Positions 35,658 to 45,825 of a stretch of 64,000 nucleotides of DNA are shown in pieces. Numbering within the stretch: position 1 is the first letter of the stretch; the number at the start of each line of letters is the position of its first letter. The position numbers were made by a program, and so were the translations under genes. Below the pieces are notes generated by a model. It did no database searches. It was given only the letters and a program-made list of their open reading frames with translations, and was not told where the DNA came from. The DNA comes from Stenotrophomonas bentonitica (GTDB taxonomy: Bacteria; Pseudomonadota; Gammaproteobacteria; Xanthomonadales; Xanthomonadaceae): contig NZ_PKQP01000004.1 of the NCBI RefSeq assembly GCF_002887735.1, positions 310,001-374,000 of the forward strand, given 5' to 3'.

Positions 35658-35734
35658 GCTGTTGTTCCAAGGAGCTATTGCTCCAAAGAGCTGTTGCTCT
35701 TAAAGCCATCGCTCCAGAAGCCATCGCTCCAAAA
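35658..35734 (+). repeat. Five-unit 15-16-bp minisatellite
   Basis: Units start at 35658, 35674, 35690, 35705 and 35720 and share the consensus GCYRTYGCTCCAAAA. The last two units are nearly identical; the earlier ones are more diverged. Reading through would give a short AIAP-type repeat peptide, but no gene context supports it. Confidence 0.65.
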
Positions 35735-35743
35735 CTGCAACGC

Positions 35744-35776
35744 AAAAAAAAGACGGCGCCCGAAGGCGCCGTCTTA
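35744..35776 (-). terminator. Terminator of the TonB-dependent receptor
   Basis: On the minus strand AGACGGCGCC-TTCG-GGCGCCGTCT forms a 10-bp stem with a stable TTCG loop, followed by a run of T (the A run at 35744-35750). It is about 65 bp after the receptor's stop. Confidence 0.92.
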
Positions 35777-35840
35777 CTTCCACTCGGCGGCTTGGAGAGA
35801 GTAAGCCGCAGATCAGAAAGGGGTGATCAGGCAAGCCCGA

Positions 35841-38663
35841 TCAGAAACGCTGCTGGTACTTCATGTACATGTAACGGCCGATATCGAACCCGCCGTAGTA
35901 CGTGAAGCTGCTGTTCGGCTGGCTGTACATGATCGGACCCTGATGGTCGAACACATTGTTCACGCCCATCGAAACCGTGCCATTCCACGGCAGCACGTAA
36001 CGCACCTGGATGTCGTGGAAGGTGTTCGAACCCACCTTGTTGACGCCCTGGCGGCCCGTGTACGCCGAGCTGAAGCCCGGATTGCTGCACTCGGTCGTGT
36101 ACGCGCAGTTTTCCTTCATGCTGGAGTAGTAACGCGCCGTCCAGCCCAGGCCGAAGTTGCCGTACTGATAATCCAGGTTGAGGTTCGAACGCACGCGGAA
36201 GTTGCCTTCCCAGCCCGTGTACTGACGCACCGGCGTGGTGTCGACGTTGTCGTTCTTGCGCTCCAGGTAATCCACATACGTGGTGTTCCAGGAGACCGCG
36301 AACTTGCCGATCGCCAGTTCCGGCAGGCGGTAACGCACCGAGAGGTCATAGCCGGCGGTTTCCTGGTAGCCGGCGTTGAGCAGCGTACGGTCCAGGCCGT
36401 TGACCTGGCCGATGGTGCGGCCCGACTTGGCACGGGTGAAGCGGTCGCATGCGGCATCCACACCCAGCACATAGCACTGGTTGAGCATGTCCGTGGCCGA
36501 CTCACCGACGATCACGTCGTTGATGCGGATCTTCCACCAGTCCAGGCTCAGGTCCAGGCCCGAGACGAACTCCGGGCTGTACACCACGCCCACGGTCCAG
36601 GTCTTGGCGGTTTCCGGCTTCAGTTCCGGGTTGGAGCCCGAGCTGAAGTCCGTGCCACCCTGCTGGCCCGGCACCGTTGCGGCAGTGCCGTCAGCGGCGA
36701 GCTGGCGGAAGTTGGCCGGGACACCGTTGGCCAGGCAGCGCGCCAGGACCTGCGGGTTGTTGGCGGCCGCACCGAAGTTGGTATCGCACGGATCGGTGTA
36801 CGAGTCGCGCGTGCTGGTGGTGCCGCCGTACAGATCTTCCACGGTCGGCGCACGGAAGCCGGTGCCGTAGGTGGCGCGCACCAGCAGGCTGTCGATCGGC
36901 TTCCACTTCAGGCCGAACTTGGTGTTCGTGGTCGAGCCGAAGTTGTTGTAGTCCGAATAGCGGCCGGCCATGTCCAGCGACAGCTCACGCGCGAAGGCCA
37001 TGTCGGCCAGCAGCGGAACCTGCAGTTCCAGGTAGACCTCGTTGAGCGAGTAATCGCCCTGGGTCGGCTGGCCGGTGGTGCCGGCGATCTGGCCGTTGCG
37101 GACCATCAGGTCCGGTGAGTAGCTGGCTTCTTCGCTGCGGTGCTCGACACCCAGTGCACCCAGGATGTCACCGGCCGGCAGGGTGAACAGCGAGCCGGAG
37201 ATGTTCGCGCTGGCCACCTTGGTGGTGCTCTGCATCTTGTCGGTGAAGCGGGTGAACAGGAAGTCCTGCACGTCCTGGTTGCTCATCGAGCCCGGGCCGG
37301 TGTAGCCCATCGGCGCCAGCGGGTTCCACGGGGTGCAACCAGCGATCACGTTGCCGACGCTGCCGCAGTGGGCGACGTTGTTGGCATCCAGGAACGACGG
37401 GCCGACCGACTGGTTCACGTTCGGCTGGTACATGCTGCCCGTGCCGATGCGCTCGCCTTCATTGCGGTTGTACATGTAGCTGACGTTCCAGTCCCAGTAA
37501 CGCGAACCAGTGTCGAAGCTGCCTTCCAGGCCCAGGCTGGCGCGCTTGGTGGTCAGGTTGTTCTCGGTGCCGCGCGGCAGCTCTTCGGTACGGTGCGCGA
37601 AGGCAACGTCCTGGCCGAACGGGTTGAACGCGCTGTCCTTGGACAGCAGCGCACGCGAACCGGTGCTCTGGTACGGGTAACCGGCCAGCTGCTTGCTCGA
37701 CTCGCGCTCGCTGTACAGCGCATCGGCGACCAGGCGCAGGTCATCGGTGATGGAGAAGCCACCGTTGGCGAACACCGACTTGCGCTGCAGACCGGTGAGC
37801 AGGCTCATGTTGGTCTTGGTGTTGGCGTCGTTGGCCTTGTCGGCCGGCTTGAAGTTGCCGAGCTGGGTCGGATCGCCGCCCGGGCCCACGCTGAGGTTGC
37901 GGCCGTTGACGGTCGCATAGCCCCACGGGGTGACGCCGCTCAGGCCGTCGCCGGTGTGGCGCGGGCCGTTCGGGTATGCGGTGAACGCACGCGCGCCGCC
38001 CAGGACCGGATCTTCGTCGGTGTACTCGCCACCCACGGTGACCCAGCCACGGTCGAAGGTCTTGCCGAAGGTCGCGCTGTAGGCGGTCTTCTGGCCGTCG
38101 CCTTCGCTGTACTGGCCGACGTAGGCGCTGACTTCGGCACCGTCGAAGTTCTTGCGGGTGATGATGTTGACCACGCCGGCAATGGCGTCCGAGCCGTACA
38201 GGGCCGAGGCACCGTCGGTCAGCACTTCCACGCGCTCCACGATCGAGGACGGGATCGAGGCCAGGTCGGAGTAACCGCCGGCGCTGACGCCCATGCGGCG
38301 GCCGTCGATCAGCACCAGGCTGCGTTCCGGGCCCAGGTTGCGCAGGCTCACGTACATGCCGCCGAAGTCGCGGCCCGATTCCAGCGAGGAGGCACGGCTC
38401 ATGCTCGGCGAACCGGCGGCGGTGACGTCCTGCAGGATGTCGGCGACGTTGACGTAGCCCTTCTTCTCGATCTCGGCGCGGTTCAGCGCGACGACCGGCT
38501 GGGCCGATTCGACACTGGCCTGGCGGATGCGCGAGCCGGTGATCTCGATGCGATCGAGGTTGGTGGTGCCGTCATCGGCACTCTGTGCGAAGGCGGGGGC
38601 ACTGCAGCTGGCGACAAGCGCGATGGCGATCGCGTTGCGCAGCGGATTGGTCTTCAAATACAT
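35841..38663 (-). CDS. TonB-dependent outer-membrane receptor
   Basis: The 940-residue precursor has a signal peptide (MYLKTNPLRNAIAIALVASC..., cleaved near AFAQS), a plug domain (about 35-180, with LDRIEITGSRIRQASVESAQPV and VLTDGASALYGSDAIAGVVN) and a 22-strand-type barrel ending in aromatic YMYMKYQQRF. It imports a ligand across the outer membrane using TonB energy. No neighbouring siderophore, sugar or peptide gene reveals the ligand. The ATG at 38663 is preferred as it starts the signal peptide; ATG at 38693 is possible. Confidence 0.92.
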   Translation of the reverse strand: MYLKTNPLRNAIAIALVASCSAPAFAQSADDGTTNLDRIEITGSRIRQASVESAQPVVALNRAEIEKKGYVNVADILQDVTAAGSPSMSRASSLESGRDFGGMYVSLRNLGPERSLVLIDGRRMGVSAGGYSDLASIPSSIVERVEVLTDGASALYGSDAIAGVVNIITRKNFDGAEVSAYVGQYSEGDGQKTAYSATFGKTFDRGWVTVGGEYTDEDPVLGGARAFTAYPNGPRHTGDGLSGVTPWGYATVNGRNLSVGPGGDPTQLGNFKPADKANDANTKTNMSLLTGLQRKSVFANGGFSITDDLRLVADALYSERESSKQLAGYPYQSTGSRALLSKDSAFNPFGQDVAFAHRTEELPRGTENNLTTKRASLGLEGSFDTGSRYWDWNVSYMYNRNEGERIGTGSMYQPNVNQSVGPSFLDANNVAHCGSVGNVIAGCTPWNPLAPMGYTGPGSMSNQDVQDFLFTRFTDKMQSTTKVASANISGSLFTLPAGDILGALGVEHRSEEASYSPDLMVRNGQIAGTTGQPTQGDYSLNEVYLELQVPLLADMAFARELSLDMAGRYSDYNNFGSTTNTKFGLKWKPIDSLLVRATYGTGFRAPTVEDLYGGTTSTRDSYTDPCDTNFGAAANNPQVLARCLANGVPANFRQLAADGTAATVPGQQGGTDFSSGSNPELKPETAKTWTVGVVYSPEFVSGLDLSLDWWKIRINDVIVGESATDMLNQCYVLGVDAACDRFTRAKSGRTIGQVNGLDRTLLNAGYQETAGYDLSVRYRLPELAIGKFAVSWNTTYVDYLERKNDNVDTTPVRQYTGWEGNFRVRSNLNLDYQYGNFGLGWTARYYSSMKENCAYTTECSNPGFSSAYTGRQGVNKVGSNTFHDIQVRYVLPWNGTVSMGVNNVFDHQGPIMYSQPNSSFTYYGGFDIGRYMYMKYQQRF

Positions 38664-39003
38664 CCGTGCGTTTCTCTTTCTCGGTAAAAACATTCGCCCG
38701 TTGGGGCGGCGTGGGGAACAACACACCACGACGTGGGGGGCGGGAGTCTAATGACTTTTCAAATTTTTTACTTTCATTTGAAAGCGTAAAAACCGCTGTA
38801 AATGAACGATGGCTGACAAAACCACGCATTCAGACGAAACCTTTTTCACATCGTCGTGCAGCGCGAAGACAACAGCACCCTCGCGGTGGGCCGAGGCAGC
38901 AATAGCGGCGACGTGCGAGGCAACTTGAGTGCGTGCGGCGTGTCGTCGCAGCGCGCGTACAGCTGCGCGATCGACAGCTAAACGTGCAGTGAACACGCAC
39001 GCA
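38664..39003. other. Receptor promoter region, locally AT-rich
   Basis: No gene is supported in this stretch. From about 38750 to 38835 the sequence is strikingly AT-rich for this genome, and contains TTTCAAAT (38757-38764) and ATTTGAAA (38776-38783) as an inverted repeat with an 11-bp spacer. This probably holds the receptor promoter and an operator. Confidence 0.4.
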
Positions 39004-39038
39004 CAAAAAAAGAACCGCACTCTTGCAAGTGCGGTTCC
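39004..39038 (-). terminator. Terminator of the ABC efflux operon
   Basis: On the minus strand GAACCGCACT-TGCAAG-AGTGCGGTTC is a perfect 10-bp stem followed by seven T. It is about 57 bp beyond the last permease gene. Confidence 0.93.
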
Positions 39039-39094
39039 AGACTTGGTATTTAGCGTGCGCGATCACGCGCACGCGCGTTGTTCAAACGTATCGC

Positions 39095-40405
39095 TCAGGT
39101 CTCGCGCAACGCCGTGGTGATCGGCAGTCGCGCCGCGCGCAGGGCCGGGAACAAGCCGCCGACCAGGCCAATGCCCAGCGCCCACTTCAAGCCTGTCCAC
39201 AGCAGCTGCGGCGACACCTGGAACTGGAACACCACCTGGCTGAAATTGTTGCCCAGCGTGGAAACGGTGTAGTTGTTGAACACCAGCCATGCCACCAGAC
39301 CGCCGAGCAGGCCGCCGAGTAGGGCCAACAACATCGTCTCCAGCATCACCGCGGTCACCACCGGAACGCCACGGAAACCGATCGCACGCATCGTCGCGAT
39401 CTCTCGGGCACGCGTGGCCACCGCCGCATACATGGTGTTGAGCGCACCGAACACCGCACCGATCGCCATGATCGCGCCGATCACCGTGCCCAGGATGCTG
39501 ATCAGCTTGCTCAGGCCACCGGACTGCTTGCGGTAGTAGTCACGGGTGGTCTCCACATCCAGCTTCAGGCGCGGGTCGGCCTCCATGGCCGCCTTGAACT
39601 GCTGGAAGCCCGCCGCCCCCTCGGTGCGAACGTTGACCGACTGATACGCACTGCGGTTGTAGGTGGTGGACAGCGTCTGCGTGTCCGACCACAGCTCCGA
39701 CTCGTGCACATCGTTGGAGGCGAACACGCCCACCACGGTCCATTCCTGCTTGCCCAGCTGCAGGGTCTTGCCGATCTCCAGGCCCTCGAACTGCGCCTGC
39801 GCGCCCTTGCCGACCACGATTTCGCGCAGGCCGGGCGTGAACCTGCGGCCGGCGATGATGCGCACGTTGTCGCGCACCGCCCACGCCTGCTCGCCAACGC
39901 CGCGGAACTGCACGTTGGTATCGCTGTGGTCGCTGCGCGAGAGCAGGCTGATCACCTGCGACAGCTCGGCGGAGATCAGCGGCTTGCCATCGCTGCCGCG
40001 GGCCACGCCGGGCAGGTTCTCGATCAGTGGCACCTGGTCGCGCATGATCACCGAGTTGGTTTCGGCCTGTGAGCCGCCGCGCAGCACGATGGCCACGTCA
40101 TCGCTGCCGCTGCGCTCCAGAGTGGCCTTGAAGCCATCGCCCATCGCCAGCATCGCCACCAGCACCCCGACCACGCCGGCGATGCCGACCACGATCACCG
40201 AGGAGGCACCCCAGCGCTGCGGCAGGCTGGCGATGCCGATCCGCGCTGCTGCCAGCGACAGGCGGCCAGTACGGGTGAGCACCAGCCAGGCGGCCAGCAG
40301 CACGGCGATGGCCAGCACCATCCACCACGGCAGCACGATCCACACCACCAAGGCGACCAGCAGCGCCAGCACCGTCACGACGTTCCACATCCATTGCTTG
40401 TTCAT
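39095..40405 (-). CDS. ABC transporter permease (FtsX/MacB type)
   Basis: The 436-residue protein has two N-terminal hydrophobic segments close together. Then comes the FtsX/MacB arrangement: a large periplasmic domain (about 80-290), helices TM2-TM4, and the motif ATRAREIATMRAIGFRGVPVV, ending ALRAARLPITTALRET. Start at 40405 has GAGGAGACC upstream. It lies 10 bp from the first permease; the pair plus the ATPase and adaptor form a MacAB-like machine with two separate permeases. Confidence 0.9.
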   Translation of the reverse strand: MNKQWMWNVVTVLALLVALVVWIVLPWWMVLAIAVLLAAWLVLTRTGRLSLAAARIGIASLPQRWGASSVIVVGIAGVVGVLVAMLAMGDGFKATLERSGSDDVAIVLRGGSQAETNSVIMRDQVPLIENLPGVARGSDGKPLISAELSQVISLLSRSDHSDTNVQFRGVGEQAWAVRDNVRIIAGRRFTPGLREIVVGKGAQAQFEGLEIGKTLQLGKQEWTVVGVFASNDVHESELWSDTQTLSTTYNRSAYQSVNVRTEGAAGFQQFKAAMEADPRLKLDVETTRDYYRKQSGGLSKLISILGTVIGAIMAIGAVFGALNTMYAAVATRAREIATMRAIGFRGVPVVTAVMLETMLLALLGGLLGGLVAWLVFNNYTVSTLGNNFSQVVFQFQVSPQLLWTGLKWALGIGLVGGLFPALRAARLPITTALRET

Positions 40406-40415
40406 GGTGGTCTCC

Positions 40416-41576
40416 TCAGCGCCCGGCCAGTGCATCGACGATCTTCAACCGCTGCGCGCGCAGTGCCGGCAGCAGGCCCACCACGATCCCGATCACCGCC
40501 ATCAGGCACAGCGCCACCCCCCACGTCTGCGCCGGCACGCCGGGCAGGCTGATCATGCCCTGGCTGCTGGCGCTGATCACCGGCATCACGATCGAGGCCA
40601 GGCCCATGCCGATCAGCCCGCCGAGCACGATCAGCAGCACCGACTCCACCATCACCAGCACCAGCACGGTGCCATCCTTGAAGCCCAGCGTCTTGAGGAT
40701 CGCCAGCTCCGGGATGCGCTCGCGCACCGCCTGGGCCATGGTGTTGCCGGTCAGCAGCACCAGGGTGAAGAACACCGCCGCCATGATGCCGGTGACGATC
40801 AGGCCGATATCGGCGAACTGCTTGGCAAAGGCCTGCGAGAACGAGGCCTCGGTCTGCGACTTGGTTTCGTGGTCGGAATTCAGCGACAGCGCATCGATCG
40901 CCTGGGCGACGCGCGAGGCGTGTGCGGGGTTCTCCAACTGGACGGTATAGAAACTGACCTGGTTCTTGATGTAATCGTTGGATTCATCGAAGTAGCTCCA
41001 GTGCAGCATCAGCTGGTTTTCCGCACTGGCGTTGTTGCGGTCCTTGGCCCGGTAGATGCCGCTCAGCACCAGCGGCCAGTCGTTGCTGCCCTTGCGCGGG
41101 AAGATCGTGGCCTGCATCGGAATGGTGTCGCCCACTTTCCAGCCGAAGCGCTTGGCCAGGGCTTCACCGACCAGCGCACCGGTCCGGGTGTTCTTGAACG
41201 CCTCGGCCTGCTCGGGCGGCAGCTCGAACTCGGGGTACAGGTCCATGTAGTTGTCCGAGACGGAGAAGCTCGGGAAGAAGTTCTTCTGGTCCTGGTAGAT
41301 GCCGCCGAACCACATCGCGTAGTTGACCTTGCGCACGCCGGGGGTGGCTTCGATATCGCGCAGCAGCCGCAGGGGCAGGCTCTGGGTGATCGAGAGCTTG
41401 GAGGAGACCACCAGCCGCTTGGCGCCTTCGATGGTGTCACCGCCGGAGTTGAACGCCACCCGGACCGAATCGAGCATGCCGAACAGCAGGAAGGCCGCCA
41501 CCACCGACAACAACGTCAGCAGGGTGCGGGTCTTGCTGCGGAACAGCTGTGCCCAGACCAGCGAAAAGTATTTCAT
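40416..41576 (-). CDS. ABC transporter permease (FtsX/MacB type)
   Basis: The 386-residue protein has one N-terminal helix (SKTRTLLTLLSVVAAFLLFGML), a periplasmic MacB-type domain (about 45-265) and three C-terminal helices with VRERIPELAILKTLGFKDGTVL and RAQRLKIVDALAG. It is the partner of the permease at 39095. The two permeases are clearly different in sequence. It begins 14 bp after the ATPase gene. Confidence 0.9.
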   Translation of the reverse strand: MKYFSLVWAQLFRSKTRTLLTLLSVVAAFLLFGMLDSVRVAFNSGGDTIEGAKRLVVSSKLSITQSLPLRLLRDIEATPGVRKVNYAMWFGGIYQDQKNFFPSFSVSDNYMDLYPEFELPPEQAEAFKNTRTGALVGEALAKRFGWKVGDTIPMQATIFPRKGSNDWPLVLSGIYRAKDRNNASAENQLMLHWSYFDESNDYIKNQVSFYTVQLENPAHASRVAQAIDALSLNSDHETKSQTEASFSQAFAKQFADIGLIVTGIMAAVFFTLVLLTGNTMAQAVRERIPELAILKTLGFKDGTVLVLVMVESVLLIVLGGLIGMGLASIVMPVISASSQGMISLPGVPAQTWGVALCLMAVIGIVVGLLPALRAQRLKIVDALAGR

Positions 41577-41590
41577 CGCCGCATCCTCCG

Positions 41591-42280
<690 letters not shown>

Positions 42281-42475
42281 GGGTGGTTCTCCGTGGATCG
42301 GTTGGAAAGACGTACGGCGCGTCCGGGCGAAGGCTTCCGGACGCCAGGGGGACGGGCAGCGCTCACCGTGCGCGCCGGGACGGCACGAGGAAATCGCACT
42401 TGCCGCGAGCGTGAGCGGCTCGCGTACCGCGTGGGCGCAGGCCGGTGGCGCATTGGCCACCGAGCCCGTTGTCTG

Positions 42476-43711
42476 TCAGGGGGTTTCGGTGACCTTGCTG
42501 CCATCGTGCAGCTCGGCCGGTGGGGTGGTCACCACGACCTCGCCGGCCTTCAGGCCCTGGGTGACCTGGCGATCGTTGTTGAGCGTGGTACCCACGGTGA
42601 TCGCGCGCTGTTCCACCCGGGCATCGTCCTTGACCACGAAGGCGACGGTCTTCTGCCCGCGCTCCACGATCGCCGAGGCCGGCACGCGCACGCCCTGCGG
42701 CCTGGCGGCTTCGGCGGGGCGGGCGCTTTCCAGGAAGCTGACCCGCACGCCCATCTCGGGAACGATGCGCGGGTCCTTGGCCTTCAGCGCCACGCGCACT
42801 TTCACGGTGGCCTTGCCGCGGTCTGCAGTGGGAATGATCGCGATCACCTCGGCCGGAATTTTCCAGTCCGGGTAGGCATTGAGGGTGGCTTCGACCGGCA
42901 TCTTTGGCTGCACCCGGCCGATGAAGGATTCGCCGACCTCGACCTCGATCTCCAGCGAATCCATGTCCACGATGGTGCCGATGCCGGTCCGGGTAAAACC
43001 GCCGCCGGCCGACAGCGGCGAAACGATCTCACCCGGCTGTGCGGCCTTGGCGGTAACCACGCCGGAGAACGGCGCGCGCACGATGTTGTTGTCCACGCCC
43101 AGATCGGCGATCGCCAGTGAATCGCTGGCCACGGTGGTGTTGCGCTGGGCGGTCTTGAGCTGGGCGCGCAGGGTGTCGCGCTGGGCGATGGCCAGGTCGT
43201 ACTGGGAACGCGAGACCAGCTGCTGGCCGACCAGTGCCTGCAGGCGCCCGGCCTCGGCATCGGCCTGGGCCACCTGTGCCTGCAGACCGGCCAGTTGGCT
43301 GCGTGCGGCCTCGAGCTGCGAGGCCGACAGACTGCGCTGGGCGTTGGCGTCGATCGGGTCGAGCGTGGCCATCACCTGGCCTTCTTCCACGCGCATGCCT
43401 TCCTCGATCATCACCTCGCGGACCTTGCCGGTGATCTTGGCCGAGACCGTGGCCATGCGCCGGGCGACCACATAGCCGCTGGCGTCGAGCACCGAGCTGC
43501 TTGCGCCGCCCTGCTGGATCGCTACCACCGGGGCGGTGGTCACGGTGATCGGGCGCTCGCGGCCGAACACGAACCAGGCCAGGCCAGCCAACACAATGAG
43601 AAGGACGACCGCCAGCGCGATCCAGCGGCCACGTCGCGGGGGCGACGGCGGCGGCGAACCGGCCTTGCGGTCGATACGGAGTTCCTTGAGCAGTTCAGCG
43701 GATGCGTTCAT
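42476..43711 (-). CDS. Periplasmic adaptor subunit (MacA/HlyD family) of ABC efflux system
   Basis: The 411-residue protein has a short cytoplasmic start, one transmembrane helix (about 32-51), and the membrane-fusion-protein layout: lipoyl half-motif, long coiled-coil hairpin (about 115-200, QLEAARSQLAGLQAQVAQADAE) and beta-barrel domain (SGVVTAKAAQPGEIVSPLSAGGG). It heads the operon, bridging to an outer-membrane channel that is not encoded here. Divergent two-component genes suggest induction by an envelope signal. Confidence 0.9.
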   Translation of the reverse strand: MNASAELLKELRIDRKAGSPPPSPPRRGRWIALAVVLLIVLAGLAWFVFGRERPITVTTAPVVAIQQGGASSSVLDASGYVVARRMATVSAKITGKVREVMIEEGMRVEEGQVMATLDPIDANAQRSLSASQLEAARSQLAGLQAQVAQADAEAGRLQALVGQQLVSRSQYDLAIAQRDTLRAQLKTAQRNTTVASDSLAIADLGVDNNIVRAPFSGVVTAKAAQPGEIVSPLSAGGGFTRTGIGTIVDMDSLEIEVEVGESFIGRVQPKMPVEATLNAYPDWKIPAEVIAIIPTADRGKATVKVRVALKAKDPRIVPEMGVRVSFLESARPAEAARPQGVRVPASAIVERGQKTVAFVVKDDARVEQRAITVGTTLNNDRQVTQGLKAGEVVVTTPPAELHDGSKVTETP

Positions 43712-43823
43712 CGTGAGTCTGGACGGGGAATCGGGCCGAGTGTGACCGCATCGGCGGCCGAGGGGCAAACCGGCACGGTGGCCGGGTGGTGGACAGCATG
43801 CCCGGCGGCCTGGCGCGGCGGCA

Positions 43824-43837
43824 GTGACAGCTGTCAC
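43824..43837. promoter_or_regulatory. Perfect palindrome in the divergent ABC/two-component promoter
   Basis: GTGACAGCTGTCAC is a 14-bp perfect palindrome, 112 bp before the adaptor start and 153 bp before the kinase. Its position suggests an operator for the dimeric response regulator at 45223. Not a match to a named box. Confidence 0.5.
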
Positions 43838-43990
43838 CTGCATGGGCTGACGACGGCCACTGGGGCCGGGCGGCCCCGGGGGCGACGCTGTGGGTGTCCT
43901 CATCGAGTCCACTGCCTTGCCCCTGACCTGCCTTCACGACGTGGAGATCCACCACGGCAGCGCCGCCTGCGGCGCATCGGCTGAAGTGGC

Positions 43991-45226
43991 ATGATCGCGC
44001 CTGATCGTCCTGCTTTGGAAACGTCCGTGCCCTCCAGTCGGTTCGCCTCCCTGTTGCGCCCCGCGCCGGACTCGGCCGTGGCCGAGAACATACGGCGCGG
44101 CAAATCGCCGTGGGTCGATGCGATCCACCTGCTGTGGACGCTGTGGGTGTTCCTGACGCCGTTGTTCGGCGGCGGCTACACCTGGCGCTGGGCGGCGCTG
44201 ACCCTGCTGACCTACCCGGTGTTCCTCGTGCTGTACGCCGGGGTGCTGCTGGCGCCGCGCTGCCACGCGCCGCGCTACGCGCTGTCGATGGTGGTGCTGG
44301 GGCTGGTGCCGCTGGCGTGGTACCCCTCGGCAGTGAGCTATTTCATCTTCGGCTGCGTCACGCTGCGCGTCTCGCGCCGCAGTGGCTATGGGCGCTATCT
44401 GCTGCAGCTGGTGGGATTGAACGCGCTGTTCGTGGTGGTGGGCTTGCTGGCCCATTACCCTTGGCAGGCGCTGATCTGGATTCCGAGCATGGCGATGATC
44501 ATCAGCCTGGTGGTCAACTTCGAGACCGCCAGCCATGAACAGGATGCGGCGCTGCAGCTGTCCCAGGACGAAGTGCGTCGGCTGGCGGCGACCGCCGAAC
44601 GTGAGCGCATCGGTCGCGATCTGCACGACCTGCTGGGGCATACGCTGTCCTTGATCACCTTGAAGCTGGAGCTTTCGCGCAAATTGTTCGAGCGCGATCC
44701 GGATGGCTCGCGCCGCGAAGTGGCCGAAGCCGAAACGATCGCGCGCCAGGCCTTGGCCGAAGTACGCAGTGCGGTCACAGGGATCCGCGCCAGTGATCTG
44801 GCCGCCGAGCTGGCCTCGGCCCGGTTGCTGCTGGAGTACCAGCACGTGCATCTGCACTACGCGCCACCGCCACCGATGCCCGTCGATATCGAGCGCGCGC
44901 TGTCGCTGGTCCTGCGCGAGGCGGTGACCAACGTCGCCCGCCACGCGCAGGCGCGGCAGGCGTGGATCACCTTCGAGCAGGACGGGCGCACTTTGTCGAT
45001 GCAGATCCGCGATGACGGGCGTGGCGGTGCCCACGTGGATGGCAACGGCCTGACCGGCATGCGCGAACGGGTCGCTGCCCTGCGTGGCACGCTGGTGCTG
45101 CACGCGGTGAAGGGCGAGGGGACCTCCGTAACGGTCCGCGTGACCTTGCCGGCCGCGACCACGGCGGTGGTGGCGCCTGTGGCGGTGGCGACCGCGCCGT
45201 CGCTGCCGGCCGGGGGCGCATCATGA
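43991..45226 (+). CDS. NarL-family sensor histidine kinase (DesK-like)
   Basis: The 411-residue kinase has about five or six transmembrane helices in residues 41-177 with no large periplasmic domain. It then has the HisKA_3 box with phosphoacceptor His212 (RERIGRDLHDLLGHTLSL) and a C-terminal ATPase domain (REAVTNVARHAQA; DDGRGG; GLTGMRERVAAL). The layout is that of DesK, which senses membrane state. It overlaps the response regulator start by four bases. Divergent ABC genes make it their probable regulator. Confidence 0.88.
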   Translation: MIAPDRPALETSVPSSRFASLLRPAPDSAVAENIRRGKSPWVDAIHLLWTLWVFLTPLFGGGYTWRWAALTLLTYPVFLVLYAGVLLAPRCHAPRYALSMVVLGLVPLAWYPSAVSYFIFGCVTLRVSRRSGYGRYLLQLVGLNALFVVVGLLAHYPWQALIWIPSMAMIISLVVNFETASHEQDAALQLSQDEVRRLAATAERERIGRDLHDLLGHTLSLITLKLELSRKLFERDPDGSRREVAEAETIARQALAEVRSAVTGIRASDLAAELASARLLLEYQHVHLHYAPPPPMPVDIERALSLVLREAVTNVARHAQARQAWITFEQDGRTLSMQIRDDGRGGAHVDGNGLTGMRERVAALRGTLVLHAVKGEGTSVTVRVTLPAATTAVVAPVAVATAPSLPAGGAS

Positions 45227-45825
45227 TCCGCATCGTGCTGGCTGAAGACCAGGCGATGGTACGCGGCGCGCTGTCGGCGCTGCTCGGGCTGGAGCCGGAC
45301 ATCGAGGTGCTGGGCAGTGCCGCAGATGGCGAGGCTGCATGGCGGATGCTGCAGCAGCTCAAGCCGGACATCCTGGTCACCGATATCGAAATGCCCGGTC
45401 TGTCCGGGCTGGAACTGGCGCAGCGGATCGCCCGCCAGGGCCTGCCGATCAAGGTCGTGATCGTCACCACCTTCGCGCGCTCCGGCTTCCTGCGCCGCGC
45501 GCTGGATGCCGGCGTCTGCGGCTATCTGCTCAAGGATGCCCCGGCCGAACGCCTGGCCGATGCACTGCGCCAGGTGCAGCACGGCGGCCGCGCGATCGAT
45601 CCGCAGCTGGCGCTGGATGCCTGGTCGCAGGCCGATCCGCTCAACGACCGCGAGCGCCAGGTGCTGCGCCTGTCCGGCGACGGCCGCTCGGCCAGCGAGA
45701 TCGCCACCCAGCTCGGGCTCTCGCACGGGACGGTGCGCAACTACCTGTCCGAATGCATCGGCAAGCTCGGCGTGGCCAACCGCATCGAAGCGTATCGGCT
45801 GGCGCGGCAGAAAGGCTGGCTGTAG
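45223..45825 (+). CDS. NarL-family response regulator (DesR-like)
   Basis: The 200-residue regulator has a receiver domain (acidic Glu8/Asp9, phosphoacceptor Asp54, conserved Lys near 104) and a LuxR-type helix-turn-helix (LNDRERQVLRLSGDGRSASE ... LSHGTVRNYLSE). It is paired with the DesK-like kinase by a GTGA overlap. Its TAG stop is part of the GTAG of a REP element at 45822. Likely target: the palindrome at 43824 and the ABC operon. Confidence 0.9.
   Translation: MIRIVLAEDQAMVRGALSALLGLEPDIEVLGSAADGEAAWRMLQQLKPDILVTDIEMPGLSGLELAQRIARQGLPIKVVIVTTFARSGFLRRALDAGVCGYLLKDAPAERLADALRQVQHGGRAIDPQLALDAWSQADPLNDRERQVLRLSGDGRSASEIATQLGLSHGTVRNYLSECIGKLGVANRIEAYRLARQKGWL

Noticed and set aside
35658..35734. 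Possible CRISPR array
   Set aside because: Units are 15-16 bp, directly adjacent with no spacers, and no cas gene is near. It is a minisatellite.
35823..38687. Long plus-strand frames opposite the TonB-dependent receptor
   Set aside because: They are shadows of the receptor. The receptor has signal, plug and barrel motifs and its own terminator.
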